Origin: Cladopsammia gracilis
Taxonomy: Eukaryota > Cnidaria > Anthozoa > Scleractinia > Dendrophylliidae
Length of the DNA stretch: 64,000 nt
Reading direction: 5' to 3'
Assembly (NCBI GenBank): GCA_022457155.1
Contig: JAJGOT010000759.1
Location: 157,501-221,500, forward strand
Part shown: positions 36,120-47,147 of the stretch, piece by piece
Numbering within the stretch: the stretch's first letter is position 1
Layout of the letters: each line of letters starts with the position of its first letter
Made by a program: the position numbers and the translations under genes
The notes under the pieces: model-generated
What the model was told of the DNA's origin: nothing
Database searches by the model: none
Seen by the model: the letters and a program-made list of their open reading frames with translations, nothing else

Positions 36120-36800
36120 ATAGATAATGACACAAATACAACATAAATATAGTTAAAAAAAAGACATTTTCAGGTTCCTTTCCGTAGCACAGCACTGCAA
36201 CCTCGTAACACTCACTGTTTGCAAATTTATAGGTGAGGTCTTTCATTAGCTGAATTCTCTACATCCGTTGAGCGGGCCTGTGGGTGTTTGAATGATGCAC
36301 AAATTATTATTATTATTGGAAAGCTGTCAGTTAATTTGACTCTGACGGTTTTACTTTAAGAACCTACTAAAATCTTCTACTGGGTCAAGCAAGTGGGTCT
36401 TTTGGCGTGTACCAGTACTCATTGTCTTGTGATGTATTGTATTTTTTGTCTTGTTTGCATTTGTATTACTGTCGTTCTTTGTTCCTTTTGTTTTACGTCA
36501 TCTGTGCTCCGGTACACACAGAAAGAACCAAGTAAGTAGTGTATCGTCAAATGATAGCTTCGCGTCTCTGGTTCATAACCTCATTGGTCAATATTTTTTA
36601 TCAATTTTTAGCCATGGAGACTATGATACGTGATTGGTCACTTTTTATCAGTTTCAATCCACTAACTTTTAACAGGTTTACTAAATTAGAGCAACTTCAC
36701 TAAAACGATGGCAACAACCTAACTAATGCCTTCAAAACAACCACAAAAACAATGACTATCAGTAAGCAATAGAAGAGCAACAAAAATAAGAGTAAAAATC
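36120..36800. other. Intron between sushi and discoidin exons
   Basis: No repeat or gene recognised. The introns at 37006-37267 and 37640-38049 are likewise unique-looking and featureless. Confidence 0.4.
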
Positions 36801-36810
36801 AAATACAAAC

Positions 36811-37005
36811 CATAACAGCTAGCTGTGTTTACATCCTCGCTCCAGATTCCCCCAATTCCGCATCGAGTAGATGAAGGACCGCTGAGTTGGTAACCGAGAG
36901 GACAGGAAAAGAAACAAGTTGATCCGTAATCTTGATTGGACAAGAGACAATGGGAAGGAGAGACACGTACACCACTCCCCAGAGAAATCTTTTGGCAACT
37001 GGATC
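36811..37005 (-). CDS. RTK exon: sushi (CCP) domain
   Basis: A 195-bp phase-1 exon of about 65 residues. It has the sushi layout: CQKI at the start, a central STCFFSCPLGYQLSG block, RCGIGGIWS, and a final ASCY. Sushi domains mediate protein contacts in complement and receptor ectodomains. The exon joins the preceding CTLD and the following discoidin exon in frame (both phase 1). The donor is GTTTGT, a weak consensus. Confidence 0.8.
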
Positions 37006-37267
37006 CTTGTAGCCAATCAATAAAAAAGAAAAGTATTTCATGAATAACAGAAATAACAAGTAGATTAAAATAGAAAAAAAGCTAAATAAAATCGTAGTCA
37101 AATCCTGCTGAGGTTACGAATATTATGTTCCCTACTGTTGTGAAAATTTTACTGCTTGGAAAACTTTCTACTTATTCTACTTGTTTTAGTACATTCTTCA
37201 TTTCAGACGTTATTGAATGAAACGCTAATCTTATTATCTTATTAGAACATGATATCCCCTGACTTAC

Positions 37268-37639
37268 CCACGAAAATTTCGCAAGCGTAATGAAGATAAT
37301 GGCTACAGTTCCTGTCGTGCCATTTTCCTGCCGTTTTCATTATCACGCAATCTTCCGCGACATTAAAATTGTCGGGTTGATTTTGTGACCAGTCAGTGTA
37401 AATAGCTTGCGAACCATCAATCCACAGCCAGCTTGTGTTGTCCTTGGGATCCCTGTACAAACCAATCCATGTGTTCTTTCCTACATTTGGACCAAGTGCT
37501 CGTTGTTCCGCTGGTGCTTTCACCACTGCCAGGTTAGATCCCAGTGCTTCACAGGTGAATTTTGCAGCGCTCCAATCCAAGATATTGGACGAGAACCAGT
37601 AGCAAGAACCTTGCAGATTCATCCATTTTGGGGGGCACG
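37268..37639 (-). CDS. RTK exon: C-type lectin domain 2 (QPD type)
   Basis: Second CTLD exon, phase 1 on both sides. It begins ACPPKW and contains GSCYWFS, WSAAKFTCEALGS, WIGLYR, WLWIDGS, the QPD motif within NQPDN, then KWHDRNC and YACE. QPD is the galactose-type calcium-site motif in CTLDs. The usual WND is WHD here, so calcium binding is less certain than in domain 1. The acceptor (GAAAG) has a weak pyrimidine tract, so the start is the least sure part. Confidence 0.8.
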
Positions 37640-38049
37640 CTTTCGGAAGATAATTGTTGAAACAAAAATTTACACCTGCTTTCTTACCAGGAAGGGAGGT
37701 TATTTATACTTGCTGTATTAATTCGTGGCATTTTATTTCCCTCTCTGACCCAGATGCTTTTAAAATTTGGGTTATCGAGTTCCCTGAATTCCGTATGTGA
37801 TCTATTAACCTGCCGGTCAATAGATCACATGTGCTGGCAAAGTAATTTACAAATGAAACCTTGAAACGTGTCGGCCTTATTACGAGTCCGCTAAAAACAA
37901 TTTTCGGGTGTGTTATTAGAGGATATAAATCAATAACTTAAAAAGCAGTTTAAAACAGATAAAAATATGAAATCAGTCAAAATCCTGCATTGGGTATAAA
38001 TATTTGACTACGTATCACAAACATCTTGTTAGAAAATTGTTTAACGTAC

Positions 38050-38427
38050 CGCTTGTCTCACAAATGTAATGACGAGATATAATGCATGGTGAGTCATTCC
38101 ATTTTCCTATGATTTTATGATTTGTATTCACACAATCTTCGACATATCCACTGTCGTTTGGTTCCCCATCTAACCAGTTAGTGAAAGTACCGCGTGACCC
38201 ATCAACCCACAGCCAGGGTGACTTGTCCTTGGCGCCCCTGTGCAAACCAATCCATGCTTCTGCTGCATTAATTTGGGAAACTGTGTGAATTTCAGCTTCT
38301 GAATTCAACACTGCAAGCTTTGATCCTTGCGCTTCACAGGCCGATTTTGCTGAGTTCCAATCTAGTTTGTTGTCAGAGAATTTGTAGCAAGAACCGTAAA
38401 ATCTTACCCAGCGTTGTGGACATGGCG
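38050..38427 (-). CDS. RTK exon: C-type lectin domain 1 (EPN type)
   Basis: The exon starts after a TTTCAG acceptor and ends at GTACGT. It encodes a full CTLD: cysteine-tryptophan start CPQRW, then SCYKF, an alpha-helical WNSAKSACEAQG block, WIGLHR, WLWVDGS, an EPN calcium-site motif, WND, and the closing cysteine CETS. In the CTLD family EPN plus WND is the calcium-dependent mannose/GlcNAc-type signature, so sugar binding is plausible. It joins the next exon in phase 1. The adjacent second CTLD carries a different sugar motif. Confidence 0.85.
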
Positions 38428-38651
38428 CTGAAATATATATGAAAGTTAATGCTAACTTACATAGCTGGCATTCTTGTTCTGGAAAAAGCAACAACTAAAC
38501 TTCGCCTTAGCGCAAAAAAGTACCGCCATGTGTTTATACTATGATTTCGACTCCATTATCCTTACAAAAGTGGACATCTGCTGCTAGCCTCTAAATTCAG
38601 ATTGAGAAGAAAACTAGCGTAGTATTTCAAAGGTGCAGCACTGTGTATACT

Positions 38652-38829
38652 AATAGGCCATTCCCGAGTTATGCTATGCCTCATTGTCAAAGCGAGGCTA
38701 GGTGCACAACCTTTCATGTGGAAATGACTTTTATTTGCATTTGAATAAAAACTCATTTCCATATGAAAGGTTGTGCACCTAGCCTCGCTTTGACGATGAG
38801 GCATAGCGTAACTCGGAAATGGCCTATTC
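38652..38829. repeat. Near-perfect foldback MITE, arms of about 78 bp
   Basis: AATAGGCCATTCCCGAGTTA at the left is matched inverted at the right (TAACTCGGAAATGGCCTATT) with a loop of about 20 bp. The whole 178 bp would form one long hairpin. It lies just upstream of the first recognised RTK exon. Confidence 0.8.
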
Positions 38830-39156
38830 TTTTTCACATCCGCCTTATTACGTATGCGTACCACATTCATGCAAAGTCCACTCGAATAATCACGGGACGA
38901 ACCTCTTGCTTTAATTTCCCGTGACTTAGACCAATAAGAAATAATAACCCGTGTCCGACCAGTTACACCCTAAATTACGGATCCCCTTTGAATCAAAACC
39001 TTAAAGACCTAACACTTCATCAATATTAATTTTTTTTTACCTTTTTTAACTCGCGATCACGCGAAGCGTTGATCGACTTATAGCAGGCGGGGGCAAATAT
39101 GCATATGAAAAGTTTCACTCCTTCTTTCCAAATGATCTGCTGTAAACTTTTCCTAG

Positions 39157-39549
39157 GTACTTGGTGTATCCCTGATCATAATGTATGGTACTTCATGTAT
39201 CCCTTATTGTAATGTATTTAGATATATTGCAGTGTAATTTAGGGTCGGATTACAGTATCTAGGGTTGAAGCACTGATTTTAGTATTTAGGTTTAAGCACT
39301 GATTCCAGTATTTCCAGTGTGTCGAAAGGGTTAGTTCTTATATATGGTTTGGGCTAGCAGCATATTATCTTATATCCCTTAAAAATTACGGTTTCCAGCA
39401 GCTAGTCCTCGGTGGTGTAGTGGATAGTGTGCATGGAACAAATCATACGGCCCGGGTTCGATTCCCTATTCTGCTGTTTTTATCTTCTTTTTCTACTGAA
39501 ATAAAAACTAAGTGCTTAAATACAAAATAATAAGGGATACACCAAGTAC
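39157..39549. repeat. Inverted-end element containing a tRNA-derived sequence
   Basis: The ends GTACTTGGTGTATCCC and GGGATACACCAAGTAC are exact inverted repeats. Inside, 39406-39476 resembles a tRNA: an A-box-like GTGGTGTAGTGGATAG and a perfect B box GGGTTCGATTCCC. Acceptor and T stems do not pair properly, so it is a SINE-like or pseudo-tRNA rather than a tRNA gene. Confidence 0.55.
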
Positions 39550-40140
39550 ATACCAAAATTTCTTGGTAATTCCGCTGATCAGTGCATAAGGCTTGCGCAA
39601 ATATTTTGCCGGTTCCAAATGCGACAGGTAATGGACACCTGTACTCCCGATAGGAATGGTGTTGAAGGGAGGGGAGGGTGGGGAAGGTAGGGTGTGGACG
39701 CAGAGGGTGGAAGGGGTTTCGATGGAGCAAAACGCATAGGAGGGGGGAGGGTGCGAAGGGTGTTTCCTATTCACGAGTTGGCTAGGTTGTTTCTTTTTCG
39801 AGTCTTTACATTTACAGCTTCAGCTAACGAGCTGTTTTGTTTGATCTGTCATTGTTACGCTTTCTGTAAGGGATGTACTTCAAAACATTGTTGATTAATG
39901 TTATTATATTGGCTAGTATGTCAAGCTGCTTTCCTATTTGCACTAACCAGGCATATTAACATCAGTGAAAAGTATCTGAAATCTCGCTCCCTTTTTCTTA
40001 CGGTACTCCGAGTGGAATGTTATCACTGCGAAGTCTCCAGGTACAAAAACGTCAATTCCAGTGAGATTTCCACAGTATTGACCGACTTGCACGTTGTTAT
40101 CATCTGTAATCTTCAAAAAATTGTGCCTGCAAGGAAACTT

Positions 40141-40533
40141 AGTGGTTGTTTACATGATACTGGTATGAGTTTCATACCCCGGTATGACGTCATACCACGT
40201 TTACATGAAGGGACTGTGAAGGGATACTTTTTTATGATCGACATACCGTATTGGATTGGATAATGACTCTTACGCATGCGTTACCCATTCCAGTCTTCTA
40301 AGAGAGTAATTTCATACCGAAACGAGTGGTCGTGCCGCGTTTACATGGTACCGGTATAAGTTCTCGTTCCGCTATTAGAATCTTGGTCCGGTACAACTAC
40401 CAGAACGAATTTCCGGCATCGCTCGTACCGAAATGAGATTTTGTGCTGGTATCATGTAAACGAATACAGGCAACCGGAATGAACTCGTACAGGCATGAAA
40501 GTCATACCGGAATCATGTATTCCAAACAGTCCC
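40141..40533. repeat. Foldback element with GTTTACATGATACTGG ends
   Basis: Imperfect inverted arms of about 90 bp with repeated GGTATGA/TCATACC motifs. The interval 39550-40140 shows nothing I recognise. Confidence 0.55.
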
Positions 40534-40904
40534 TTATATTTCTTTTATACTTCTAACGAACCATTTTTTCTTTTGTGGTTTACATAAACAAGCCCGCATT
40601 GTGCAGTTTTAGCTTACAGGATTAATCAAATTTAAGCCAACTCGTAAATAAATATAAAACACTCTTTTTACAGTGAGTGGATGGCGGACCGGGAGTCAGT
40701 TCAACTGATAAAGAAAACTGTGTTTCGAAAACGATGAAAACATGTTAGCGTGACATAAATATGCATTGTGTGAAACGAGACAACTGATGATGACGTAATG
40801 CGTTAATTTCGGTTGTGGCCTTTGATTCAGGCGTCGGGACGAACTCACACGCATATTATTTATGTCAGTGGAATACGCTTATTTGTAAACTGCAAGTAGC
40901 TCCA

Positions 40905-41376
40905 TATTCATAGAGCCCGTCATTTTTCGTGGTCATGGCTAGCGGAATGTTTAGCGGGCGGCGTCTATACATGTGTGTCCGAGCGAGTGTTTGGCAGGGC
41001 TATCTGGCGGGCGCGTATGACGTCGCAAAACATGCGCGTAAGACGTCGCGTAACATACGGGATCTTAGCAATTTTGAAACCAAAGCGAGGCTTTGTTTTT
41101 CGCGCGGCTACACGGCCGCGGATGCCACGTCAGCTCGGTAAACACTTTTGATCACCGTTTGATGTATTTAGCGGAGAAAACGGCTAAAACAAGAATTCTC
41201 CAAACCTAACGAGAATACAAAGAAAAAGTCAATCACGGATTGATATCAACATAAATTCCCATCGAAAAATGTATTTTGTTTTACCTTTAAGTCCCTCAAC
41301 TGCTGGAAATTCTTTACATCTCTGCTTCTTCATTTCTAAAATCCGAAGTGAGAAACATCTCCCCGCATTGCTCCCG
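40905..41376. repeat. Dispersed repeat family A, left half of the copy split by the Polinton
   Basis: 40905-41150 is the reverse complement of the family's right end (GACCATGAAAAATGACGG type). From about 41230 the family internal sequence runs forward to CCCCGCATTGCTCCCG. The matching remainder resumes at 63630. This copy has inverted ends, which suggests family A is a TIR element. Confidence 0.7.
41371..41376. repeat. Target site duplication, left (CTCCCG)
   Basis: Direct 6-bp repeat identical to 63630-63635. The uninterrupted paralogous sequence at 8852-8857 reads CTCCTG in the same context (GCATTG before, CATTGATAAAA after). Confidence 0.9.
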
Positions 41377-42178
41377 AGTATTTTCCCATATTTTTCTAAA
41401 TATTCCTATGATTTAAATTTTGAAAATTCCCAAAAGTATATTATCCTATCATTTTCTTGCGAATCCCCGTCATATTTTTTTGATTTTAAAGGGAAATCAA
41501 GACCTGATTAATTCCGTGGTCTTTTTGTATTATTAAAATAATTTTCATTTTAGAAAAAGTTTTTTTAAACGTAAATAATCATAAGTTGTACGATAGATCT
41601 TGTTTGTTAGAAGTTTTTCTATTTAATTAAGTGAAAAAATATCACTGTAATTTGTAACACAATAATAAAGGTGTTTGCTCGATACTCGTTTATGTTAGTG
41701 TATAGTTACACAAGACTTTTCCTTAAAATAGTCTTAAGGTAATTATAACACAAGAAATAAAGGTGTTTACTCAAATAATCTTTTTATGTTTAGTGTATAG
41801 TTATACAAGAATAAAGGTGTTTACTCGATGCTCTTTCGTGTTTCTGTATAGTTATAAAATTTAAATCACACAAGAATAAAGGTGTTTACTCGTTGCTCTT
41901 TAATGTTACTTTTTATATTCAAAAAAATGCTAAAAATGAAATAAATGTAATAAGTTAAAAAAAATTACAGAAAATATAATAAAATCTTGAATTGCCTTAA
42001 ATTTCAAAATATTTATGAGCTCGCTCACCCTTCGGGCTCGCTCGCGGGGGATTCGCAAGAAAATGATAGGATAATATACTTTTGGGAATTTTCAAAATTT
42101 AAATCATAGGAATATTTAGAAAAATATGGGAAAATAGTTTAAATGTGTGAGCTAGAGTAATGGTTTTTATCACTACTA
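41377..42178. repeat. Polinton left terminal inverted repeat
   Basis: Matches 62790-63629 in reverse complement. The outermost end lacks about 40 bp that the right end has: AGTA is followed directly by TTTTCCC. The inner end repeats the terminal sequence in opposite orientation (42046-42178), so the TIR is itself a unit with inverted ends. It contains about four tandem-like copies of AATAAAGGTGTTTACTCG with TATAGTTATA spacers (41664-41915). Confidence 0.9.
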
Positions 42179-42478
42179 ACCCGCTTTGATACAAGGTTTC
42201 TGAGTAACTTGTCACTGAATTTTATTCATAACTATTAACATTTCTTGAATACAAACATCTGCAGTTTGTTTTGACTAATGGTTAAATATTTAATGATTTA
42301 CAGAATTTTCTAGAGAAATTGAGATTTAAATTTTCATTTCGGTGGTATAAGATAAATAAGTTGAATCTTCTTTTACTTTAAGTCAAAGTCAGTGTTATGT
42401 TGCTGTGTTATTTTTCTTGCTTGTATATGGTAAAAGGATACAATAAAAATCCACTCTTTGTCGGTATTTGTTTAATTT

Positions 42479-42886
42479 TCATTTTTTCAAGCTTTTATCT
42501 TGCTCCATTGACACGTCTGAGGTAGAAGCTTCTTGTGGGAGTGATAAAGATAAGTTAGTTTTTCTTGTTTCTATCCTCTTTGCTTTGGCTTGTGCTTTAA
42601 GATTCTTCATCCGTTTTTGAGAATGAATCTTTCGTATTATTAACCTTCTCCGTCTTTCTTTCTTGATTACCTTGGTTATTTCTTCCAATGTAGAAGAATA
42701 TGTGTTATATAAATCATCCATGGTATCCAAATCCGCATTATTAATATTAGCGAAAAAATGAGGGATGTTGACTTGAAAATTAATTATATTTTGAGGGTAG
42801 ATATTCTTCAGGATTATTGCAGAATCCCCAATTTCCTCTTCCAATTTTAACACTCTTTCCTCATTCTGCTGAATTGAATAAGGCAT
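42479..42886 (-). CDS. Unrecognised 135-aa coiled-coil protein near the left end
   Basis: MPYSIQQNEERVLKL start, a mid-protein acidic helix (NNADLDTMDDLYNTY), a very basic stretch (KKERRRRLIIRKI), and a Ser-rich tail. Mostly helical by composition, plausible coiled coil. It is the only gene between the left TIR and the inner inverted repeat and is read toward the terminus. I do not recognise it. Composition fits the element. Confidence 0.5.
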   Translation of the reverse strand: MPYSIQQNEERVLKLEEEIGDSAIILKNIYPQNIINFQVNIPHFFANINNADLDTMDDLYNTYSSTLEEITKVIKKERRRRLIIRKIHSQKRMKNLKAQAKAKRIETRKTNLSLSLPQEASTSDVSMEQDKSLKK

Positions 42887-42992
42887 TCTGTTTAACTGAT
42901 GTAGCTACTTTCAAATTCACCAAACAAACTGAAAACAAAAATTGTAAAATTTATTATTTTTATTTCAGTTTTGCCAAAAAAAATTGTGTCAA

Positions 42993-43120
42993 TTTTTATT
43001 GGTTAATAGTAATCACATGACTATAAATTGTATCTATGGTTTCATAATTTAACATCTGCTTTCACTTCATGAAAGGTTGTAATTAAAATAACAGCGTGAA
43101 ATAAAAACAAGCCTGGATTT
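42993..43120. repeat. Inner inverted repeat, left
   Basis: About 130 bp (ATTGTATCTATGGTTTCATA ... ACAGCGTGAAATAAAAACAA) matched inverted at 62605-62735. On the right it lies close to the TIR. On the left 815 bp, including a 135-codon frame, separates it from the TIR. Confidence 0.75.
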
Positions 43121-43164
43121 AATTAATTTTTGTCTGTAGGGAGTGTAAATATTTTTGAATTTAC

Positions 43165-43227
43165 CTTGTAGCGGAAAAAAAATAAAATTGAAATTTAAAA
43201 AAAATAATATTTACATATTATAAAAGG
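43165..43227 (+). promoter_or_regulatory. AT-rich promoter box of the polymerase gene
   Basis: TTGTAGCGGAAAAAAAATA at 43167, then TTAAAAAAAATAATATTT and ACATATTATAAAAGG directly before ATG. The second block recurs nearly unchanged before the gene at 48561, and the first block recurs before 47783 (TTGTAGCAGAAAAAAATA). Shared upstream boxes suggest co-regulated early genes. No experimental support. Confidence 0.5.
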
Positions 43228-46200
43228 ATGTCTTCAAAAGATTTAACTAATCTTTCAATCGAAGAATTAAAGAATATAAAAAGAGATAAACAATCTAAAT
43301 TGAAAACAGAGTATTCTGAATATAAAAATCAAGAGAAACAAAAACTGATTGATGAAATTATGGGAATAGAAAAACATAGAAAAAATATTAAAAAAGCTAA
43401 ATCAAAACTAAGAAAGAAAATGAAACCTATACAAAAACCAAAGAAAATGAAACCTATACAAAAACCAAAGAAAATTAAAACATTTGATGTTTATTTTCAA
43501 GAATGTATAAAAAACAAAAACATCCCAGAAGATACACCAAAATATTTAAGAAAAGCACTTGAAAGAGCAATGAGAGAATATGAAGTTGGAATTAAACTTG
43601 AAAAATCTGCTCTTAGTAATTTTGCTGAAAAGTATGTTATTGAAGGAAAACCAAAAATAATTCCTAAAGATTTTTTAAAGAAAAAGCTCCACAATTAAAA
43701 GAATTTCTTAGAAATCACAGAAACACCAAAGTTAAATTTATATTAGATTGTATAATGGAAAAAAAGAAGTTTGAAAAAGATAAAAAAAGACCTGAAATTA
43801 TCAGAGATAAAGCATATTTTCATTCTGGAACACATATTAATCTTGAAAGTACAGATGAAAAAGAGATTCTAAATGAAATAAATAAAGAAATTGATAATAA
43901 AATTTCAATTTGGGTAAGAGAAGGTTCAGATTGGTATTTAGAAGAGGTTTCATTATTAGAAATTCATACTATAGATTACAAACCTTTGAAAGGTTCATCA
44001 TATATTAAACTTCCTGATTTTATGTCAAAAAAGAAAGCGATAATTAACTTAGAAAATAGAAAAGATAACAAATGTTTCATGTGGTGTATTTTAAGACACT
44101 TACATCAACCTAAATATAGGCAACCTCAAAGGATATCAGATTTAAAACAATATGAAAATGATCTTAATTTTAAAGGTATAGATTTTCCAGTAAAATTAAC
44201 AGATATTAAAAAGTTTGAAAAACAAAATTCGGATCTTCCAGGAATAAATGTATTTTCAATTAATGAAAATAATAAATTTTATCCTTTAAGAATGAATGAT
44301 AAAGATTGTAATAATTCAATAGATTTATTTCTTTATGAAGAAAATGGGAAATCACATTATACACTTATTAAAAATTTTTCAAGATTTATTAATTCACAAG
44401 TTAGTAAAAGTAATTATAAAAAATATTATTGTAAAAAATGTTTATCTTATTTTACAAAAGAGGAATTATTAGATAAACATATTAGCTATTGTTCTAATAA
44501 TGAAACAGTTGCAGTAAAAATGCCTACTAAAAACTCATTTCTATTCTTTAAAAATTATAATAAAAAATTACCTTTACCATTTGTAGCTTATGCAGATTTT
44601 GAATGCTTCACAAAACCAATGAATAATTGTGAACCGGATCCAAATATTTCTTTCACAATGGAATATCAAAAACATGATCCTTGTGGATTTTGTCTTTATA
44701 TTAAACCATTAGATAATATTGATATTCAAATAGAACCAAATCCATTAATTTACACAAAGAAAACAGAAGATGAAGATATTTCTAAAATATTTGTGAAAAA
44801 GTTAAAATCAATTACTAAATCGTTGTATAAAAATTTTTACACCTCCCCAAAGAAAATGATATTTACAAATTCTAATAGACAAGATTTTATTAATTCATCT
44901 GTTTGCCATATTTGTGAACAACCATTTCAAAAAGAAGACCGAAAAGTTAGAGATCATTGTCATTTCTCTGGTGAATATAGAGGAACTGCTCATAATAGTT
45001 GTAATCTTAATTGTAGAAAACCTTTATTACTTCCAGTTATATTTCATAATCTTCAAGGATATGATTCTCATCTTTTTATAAAACACTTATCAAGAATAAA
45101 AGGAGATTTATATTGTATTCCAACAACGGAAGAGAAATATATATCATTTTCTAAGAAAATTAAAGTTGATGAATACAAATCAAAAAATACAAATGAAATA
45201 GTGACATTAAATTTTGAAATTCGTTTTATTGATTCATTTAAATTTATGCAAACTTCTTTAGCAAATCTTGTTAAAAATTTACAACCTGAAGACTTCCATT
45301 CAACAAAAAAAGTATATAATAATATTGAATTATTAACAAGAAAAGGAGTTTATCCATATGATTATGTTACTTCAATAGATAAATTTCAAGAAACTAAATT
45401 ACCACCAAAATCAGAGTTTTATTCTAAATTAAATGATGAAGATATTTCTGATGAGGATTACAGTCATGCAATAAAGGTTTGGTCTTCTTTCAATTGTAAA
45501 AACCTCCAAGATTATCATGATTTATATCTGAAGTCAGATGTATTACTTTTAGCTGATGTCTTTGAAAACTTTCGTAAGACATGCTTGAAACATTATAATT
45601 TAGATCCAGCTCATTATTATACATCACCTGGATTAGCTTGGGATGCTTGTCTTAAAGAAACGAAACAAAGACTTCAATTATTGCATGATTATGATATGTT
45701 AATGATGTTTGAAAAAGGAATTAGAGGTGGAATTACTCATATATCAAAAAGATATTCAGAAGAAAATAATAAATATATGAAAAATTATAACCCAAAGAAA
45801 GAATCAAAATTTATTACTTATCTTGATGCTAATAATCTTTATGGTTGGTCAATGATTCAAAAACTTCCAACTCATGGTTTTAAATGGATGAAAAATCTTT
45901 GAAAAGAAAACGTAATTAAACTTTTGGAAAAGAAAATTACAAATCATGGTTATATATTTGAAGTAGATCTTGAATATCCAGAAAAATTATGGAAAGAACA
46001 TAATGATTATCCACTTGCTACAGAAAGATTAAAGTTTGATTCCATTGAGAAACTTGACTTGAATTAGGACTTAGGCTTAAAAAAGTACACAGAGGAATAT
46101 CATTTTATCAATCTGAATGGATGAAACCTTATATAGAAAAGAATACAGAATTAAGAAAACAATCAAAAAATTCCTTTGAGAAAGACTTTTTCAAATGAAT

Positions 46201-46981
46201 GAATAATTCAGTTCTTGGTAAAACAATTGAAAATATTAGAAAAAGACAAAATGTAATACTTCTTGATAATGCTGAAAAAGGAAAGAAATTATCATCAAAA
46301 CCAAATTTTAACCACTCAACAATATTTGATTCTAATTTAATTGCAGTTCATATGAAAAAAACAGAAATATATTTTAATAAACCGATTTATGTGGGTCAAG
46401 CTGTTCTTGATTTGTCAAAATTTCATATGTATGATTTTCATTATAATTATATTAGAGAGAAGTATGGAAATAAAGCTGAATTATTATTCACAGATACAGA
46501 TTCATTAATGTATGAAATTCATACAGATGATTTTTATCATGATATAAGAAAAGTCATCAAAAAAAAGTTTGATACAAGTGATTATCCTGAAGATCATAAA
46601 TCTGGAATAAAAACTGGAATTAATAAGAAAGTAATAGGAATGTTTAAAGATGAAGTTTGTGGTAGACAAATTACACATTTTGTTGGTCTAAGACCTAAGC
46701 TTTATTCTTATAAAGTTGAAGACATCGAAGACATTGAAAATGGTGATGAAGTAAGGAAATGTAAAGGAATTAAGAAGAATGTTATTAAAAAGGAAATAAC
46801 ATTTGAAGATTACAAGAAATGTTTATTCTCAGAAAAAGAAGAAATGAGATCAATGAATATAATAAGAAGTAAAGATCATGAAATATACTCGATGAAAATG
46901 AATAAAGTAGCATTATCTGCAAATGACGATAAAAGACTGATTTGTAAAAATAAAATTAATACTTTAGCTTTGAGAAAATAA
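43228..46981 (+). pseudogene. Protein-primed family B DNA polymerase (pPolB), broken
   Basis: Exonuclease and polymerase motifs are all visible: Exo I ADFE (D281/E283 of the frame starting at 43755), Exo II HNLQGYDSH, Exo III YLKSDVLLLADV, an HNH-like cysteine/histidine cluster CHIC...RDHCH...CNLN, a C2HC finger CKKC...H...C, polymerase motif A LDANNLYG (D691), motif B NNSVLGK, motif C TDTD (residues 99-101 of the frame at 46199), and KLYSYK. The basic N-terminus (43228-43698) joins after a frameshift in or beside the T6 run near 43671. Further breaks: in-frame TGA at 45900, a frameshift with apparent loss of about 25 residues near 46055-46065, and in-frame TGA at 46196. Replicates the element by protein priming in active relatives. 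This copy is dead as read. Confidence 0.92.
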
Positions 46982-47006
46982 AAAAAAATCTTTTTAATAA
47001 AAGAAG

Positions 47007-47132
47007 ATGATTAAATTTACAAAAAAGGAAATTTTATATATATATTTAAGAAGATTATTTGGGATTGAAGATCTTGAAAAAGAGTTTAGATATAAAATGT
47101 ATAAAAAAGAAAAATTTTTAAAAAAAAAATAA
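47007..47132 (+). CDS. Small basic protein, 41 aa, unrecognised
   Basis: MIKFTKKEILYIYLRRLFG start, rich in Lys/Tyr/Phe, ending KKK. It lies 25 bp after the polymerase and 15 bp before the next start. Short, so it could be chance in AT-rich DNA, but the spacing suits the compact arrangement here. Confidence 0.3.
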   Translation: MIKFTKKEILYIYLRRLFGIEDLEKEFRYKMYKKEKFLKKK

Positions 47133-47147
47133 AAAAAGAAAAGAGTT

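Larger units (their letters stand above)
1244..38427 (-). other. Receptor tyrosine kinase gene, 15 recognised exons
   Basis: Type I membrane receptor read right to left. Recognised exons in transcript order encode C-type lectin (CTLD) 1, CTLD 2, sushi, discoidin F5/8C (two exons), LamG-type, FN3, transmembrane, kinase N-lobe (two exons), kinase insert, catalytic loop and C-lobe (four exons). Every junction I checked has GT-AG borders, and phases join in frame except discoidin to LamG, where an exon is missing from my reading. The first recognised exon begins in phase 1, so the signal-peptide exon is upstream and not identified. Catalytic residues are all present (glycine loop, VAIK lysine, [14 protein letters not shown]), so an active kinase is expected. 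Introns total over 30 kb and are dominated by transposons. The ligand-binding side suggests a carbohydrate- or matrix-sensing receptor; that role is inference. I cannot assign it to a named vertebrate RTK class. Confidence 0.85.

Noticed and set aside
39406..39476. Functional tRNA gene
   Set aside because: B box is perfect but acceptor and T stems do not pair, so it is a tRNA-derived repeat.
43228..46981. Possible TGA reassignment in the Polinton (two in-frame TGAs in the polymerase)
   Set aside because: The small gene at 54578 and the PLA2 gene end in TGA, and the two in-frame TGAs appear to replace different residues (about Trp and Leu), as expected for random decay.
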